From: an uncultured Eubacteriales bacterium
GTDB taxonomy: Bacteria; Bacillota; Clostridia; Christensenellales; Aristaeellaceae
Reading direction: 5' to 3'
Assembly (NCBI GenBank): GCA_902793325.1
Contig: CADBCY010000007.1
Location: 105,244-169,243 of the forward strand
Length of the DNA: 64,000 bases
The notes under the pieces: model-generated
Told to the model about the DNA's origin: nothing
Database searches by the model: none
What the model saw: the letters and a program-made list of their open reading frames with translations, nothing else
Shown here: positions 61,518 through 64,000 of the stretch, one piece after another
Position numbering within the stretch: the stretch's first letter is position 1
Layout: the number at the start of each line of letters is the position of its first letter
Translations under genes and position numbers: made by a program

Positions 61518-62199
61518 GTGTTCCGAGAGATCTCAACGCTGTTTTACAACACGTTCATACTGGAAGACCGCTATGTCTTCTTCCTGGAGGGCCTGGCAAC
61601 ACGCTGCTGCTGACCTTCGCCAGCTTCATCCTGGGCACGGCCGTGGGCGTGCTGCTCTGCGCGGCCGTGCGCTCGCAGCGCGCCTGGCTGCGGCGCTCCG
61701 CCAAGGTGCTCGCGTCGTTCTTTATGGAGCTGCCCACCATGGTGCTGCTGATGATCCTGGTGTACGTCGTGCTGGGCCGCAGCGCGCTGCCGGTCATCTG
61801 GATCGTCATTATCGGCCTGACGCTGAAGGCCGCGTCCTACCTCTCGGAGATCTTCGACACCGCGCTCGGCACCGTGTCCGAGGGCGAGATTGAGGCCACG
61901 CGGACGCTGGGCCTGTCGAAGTGGCAGGCGTTCCGCTTCGTGGCGCTGCCCCAGACGATGGACGCCGCGCTGCCGCTGTACAAGAACCAGTTCGTGGCCA
62001 CCATGCAGGAGACCTCCGTGGTCGGCTACCTGGCCGTGGTGGACATGACCCGCGCGGCTTCCATCATTTCCAGCCGCACGTGGATGCGTTCTTCGGGCTG
62101 TTCACGGTGACCATACTGTACTTCCTGGTGGGCGCCGTGGTCAAGCTCCTGTTCCGCGTGGCGACCGCCCGCAGGCATCGGGGAGGTGCGTCGGCATGA
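61518..62199 (+). pseudogene. Amino-acid ABC transporter permease with two frameshifts
   Basis: A HisM/GlnP-type permease that must be read in three frames. From a GTG at 61518 (GGGAGGG upstream) the frame runs FREISTLFYNTFILEDRYVF and EGL, then a one-base loss near 61592 (GGCCTGGCAACACG, where GGCCTGGGCAACACG would read GLGNT) shifts it. The main part then reads LLLTFASFILGTAVGVLLC through the EAA loop (EATRTLGLSKWQAFRFVALPQ) to MTRAASIISSRT. A second one-base loss near 62080 shifts to DAFFGLFTVTILYFLVGAVVKLLF. The final stop overlaps the ATPase start as ATGA, showing the original gene order. Sequencing or assembly errors are an alternative. Confidence 0.8.
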
Positions 62200-63264
62200 T
62201 CAGCATTCGGAATCTGACGAAGGACTACGGCAACGGTCCGATACTCGAGCACGTGAACCTGGAGATCGAGAAGGGCGAATCCGTGGTCATCATCGGCGGC
62301 TCCGGCTGCGGCAAGAGCACGCTGCTGCGCTGCATCAACCGCCTGATCGTCCCGGAAGAGGGCGAAATCTACATCGAAGGAGAGAACATCCTCGACAAGC
62401 GCGCAAACATCGACCAGATCCGCCGGAAGATGGGCATGGTCTACCAGCACTTCAACCTCTTCTCGCACCTGAGCGTATTGGAGAACATCATCCTCGCGCC
62501 CATGCAGGTCGCCGGCATGAACCGGACCGACGCCGTCGCCGAGGCGAAGCAGCTTCTGAAGCAGGTGGGCATGGCGGGCCGCGAGGCGGCCATGCCGTCC
62601 TCGCTCTCCGGCGGCCAGAAGCAGCGCGTGGCCATCGCGCGAACGCTGGTCATGCACCCCAAGGTCATCCTCTTCGACGAGCCCACCAGCGCCCTCGACC
62701 CCACCATGGTCGACGAAGTGGAATCGGTCATCCGGAACCTGGTGGAAACCGGCATGACCAGCGTGCTGGTGACCCACGAGATGCGCTTCGCGAGGAACGT
62801 TTCCTCCAAGGTCCTCTTCCTGGCCGAGCGCGGCATCTACGAGCAGGGAACGCCGCAGGAGGTGTTCGACCGTCCCTCCAGGCCGCTGACGCAGCGCTTC
62901 CTGTACCGCTCCCGGATGTTCGAGGCGAAGCTGGAGCCCGCCAGCCTGGATCTCTACGCGCTGGCCAGCGAGCTGCGCGCCTTCCTGAACCGCTATGAGT
63001 TTGAGTCCCGCCAGGAGCGGCTGATCCCCGTCGTCTGCGACGAGCTGCTGTACCCCGTGTTCCACGCGGCCAACGGCGCGGCGACCGAGGGCAGCGAATC
63101 CACCGCGCGCCACACGCTGCTGGTCGGCCTGCAGGGGGGTATCCGGCGACCCGTTGGGCGACGCCTATCTGGACGAGATCAACCTCAAGCTCCTGAACAG
63201 CTTCTCCAACTACTGCTTCAGCCATCGGCGCGAAAACGGGTGGGAAGTCTGCATCCAGATGTAA
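62196..63264 (+). pseudogene. GlnQ-type ABC transporter ATP-binding protein with a C-terminal frameshift
   Basis: ATPase of the amino-acid transporter. The catalytic domain is complete: Walker A GGSGCGKSTLLR, Q-loop MVYQHFNLFSH, signature LSGGQKQRVAIAR, Walker B VILFDEPTSAL and H-loop LVTHEMRFAR. About 90 residues beyond the usual end of GlnQ proteins form an extra C-terminal region (MFEAKLEPASLDLYALASEL onward). In it a G tract at about 63136-63141 appears to hold one extra G. With one G fewer the frame reads GVSGDPLGDAYLDEINLKLL and ends at the TAA at 63262-63264; without correction it runs into Arg/Gly-rich noise. The ATPase itself might still fold. Confidence 0.75.
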
Positions 63265-63301
63265 GTCCCGCAAGCGGCGGCAGGCAGGGCGGGCGCGGGC
63301 G

Positions 63302-63895
63302 TCACACCTCGCGGCAGTCGTCCGGCAGGAGCAGCTTGTCCAGGATGTGCGACAGCGCCTCCCTCTCCCCGTCCGTCAGGCGGTCGAAGATCCCCCGGAA
63401 CATCTGCCTGCGCTCGTCCTCGACCTCGGCCGCCCTCGCCGCGCCCAGCTCGGTCAGCGACAGCAGCGTCGCCCGCCTGTCGCCGGGATCGACCTTCCGC
63501 GCGATGTAGCCGTCCCCCTCCAGCTTGTCGATCAGCTCGGAGGCGGAGGACTGGTTGATCCCGACCTCCGCCGCGATGTCCTTCTGCCGGATGCCCTCCG
63601 GATGCCGGCCGATGACGACGAGCAGGTGCTCCCTCGACAGCGGCGGGCGCCTGCCGCCCATCGGGCCGCGCCCGAACCCCCCGTCGCGCTCGTCCTCAAA
63701 GGGCGGCATGCCGTGGTGGCCGCGCATGCCGCGTCCGAACGGCGGCATGCCTTCCGCGGGGCCGCGCATACCGTGTCCGAACGGCGGCATGCCCCGCATG
63801 CCGGGCATGCCTTGGCCGCCCATGTCCGTCCTGGCCTTCCTCATGAAGGCCATCATTTTTTGCATCAGTTCCATATCGGTGACTCTGGTTTCCAT
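63302..63895 (-). CDS. MarR-family regulator with a Met/Pro/Gly repeat insertion
   Basis: A 197-residue regulator. The winged helix-turn-helix occupies about residues 85-165 (LSREHLLVVIGRHPEGIRQKDIAAEVGINQSSASELIDKLEGDGYIARKVDPGDRRAT in part), with the wing motif DPGDRRATLLSLTELG typical of MarR. Between a short N-terminal helix (MELMQKMMAFMRKAR) and the DNA-binding domain lies a low-complexity stretch (about 24-80) with three GMPPFGxGMRG-type repeats rich in Met, His, Phe and Pro. Such a stretch could bind copper or other soft metals, but this is speculation. Upstream is a 12-bp palindrome typical of MarR autoregulation. It is convergent with the decayed transporter. Low-complexity insertion might also be neutral. 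Confidence 0.87.
   Translation of the reverse strand: METRVTDMELMQKMMAFMRKARTDMGGQGMPGMRGMPPFGHGMRGPAEGMPPFGRGMRGHHGMPPFEDERDGGFGRGPMGGRRPPLSREHLLVVIGRHPEGIRQKDIAAEVGINQSSASELIDKLEGDGYIARKVDPGDRRATLLSLTELGAARAAEVEDERRQMFRGIFDRLTDGEREALSHILDKLLLPDDCREV
63696..63830 (-). repeat. Short direct repeats encoding GMPPFGxGMRG units
   Basis: Three imperfect units of about 39-48 bases (GGCATGCC...CCGAACGGCGGCATGCC pattern) encode the Met/Pro/Gly stretch of the MarR protein. Confidence 0.7.
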
Positions 63896-63980
63896 GGTTT
63901 TTTACCTCCTCCTGTCTGTGCCGCGGCACGTTCCCGACGGCCGGGCGGCACCTGTTTGTTCAATCTTGCAGCATAATAAT

Positions 63981-63992
63981 ATCGGTACCGAT
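63981..63992. promoter_or_regulatory. Palindromic operator upstream of the MarR gene
   Basis: ATCGGTACCGAT is a perfect 12-bp palindrome about 85 bases upstream of the MarR start, within an AT-rich promoter-like region (TATTAT on the minus strand). It suits a dimeric MarR-type repressor acting on its own gene and possibly one beyond the window edge. Confidence 0.6.
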
Positions 63993-64000
63993 GCATATAG

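Overview
The window is a GC-rich bacterial chromosome segment with tightly packed operons, strong Shine-Dalgarno sequences and sigma-A-type promoters. Protein families (OmpR/HisKA pair, Gram-positive-style MazG, GuaA, DapA, SpaA/InlB-type adhesin modules, MarR, RbsABC and PhnCDE transporters) suggest a high-GC clostridial Bacillota, probably an uncultured gut or rumen lineage. That placement is inference from gene style only. All three substrate-binding proteins seen carry signal peptides without a lipobox cysteine, which is unusual for a monoderm.

Layout. 0.1-14 kb: housekeeping genes. These are a two-component system preceded by a secreted glycine-rich protein, an HD-domain protein, glucose-6-phosphate isomerase (a long form resembling the chlamydial/spirochaetal type), a gyrB-gyrA pair, and a plus-strand run of MazG-like pyrophosphohydrolase, GMP synthase whose glutaminase site is destroyed, GNAT acetyltransferase and DapA, then a small DUF1858-like protein. 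14-44 kb: one about 30-kb minus-strand block that looks like a single type IV pilus (T4P) operon. From its promoter at about 44.25 kb it encodes a 6,862-residue modular adhesin, three small pilin-like proteins in overlapping frames, a pilin fused to a GLUG-repeat adhesive region, PilB with a paired MshEN (c-di-GMP type) domain, a small AT-rich membrane protein, PilT, PilC and a further pilin-like protein. The adhesin has N-terminal acidic repeats, tandem beta-domains, InlB-like repeats, five cysteine-headed GGAIY beta-helix modules and two terminal SpaA domains, but no LPXTG motif and no C-terminal membrane anchor. My main hypothesis is a giant pilus-associated adhesin, functionally analogous to PilY1 or to modular tip pilins.

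44-50 kb: a plus-strand PhnD-PhnC-PhnE-PhnE transporter followed by a cytoplasmic 5'-nucleotidase-like metallophosphatase, with no C-P lyase. 50-60 kb: a carbohydrate or sugar-acid locus. A LacI regulator and an Rbs-type ABC transporter lie on the minus strand; divergently there are an MBL hydrolase, an Ldh2-family dehydrogenase, an HpaI-type aldolase and a D-2-hydroxyacid dehydrogenase. A LacI-type operator overlaps the start of the transporter transcript. 60-63.3 kb: a small XRE regulator and an amino-acid ABC transporter cluster with four separate reading-frame lesions behind an intact promoter. The window ends in a MarR regulator with a Met/Pro/Gly repeat insertion and a palindromic operator upstream.

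The long plus-strand ORFs opposite the real minus-strand genes are GC-rich antisense artefacts. I saw no tRNA, rRNA, CRISPR array, insertion sequence or prophage.
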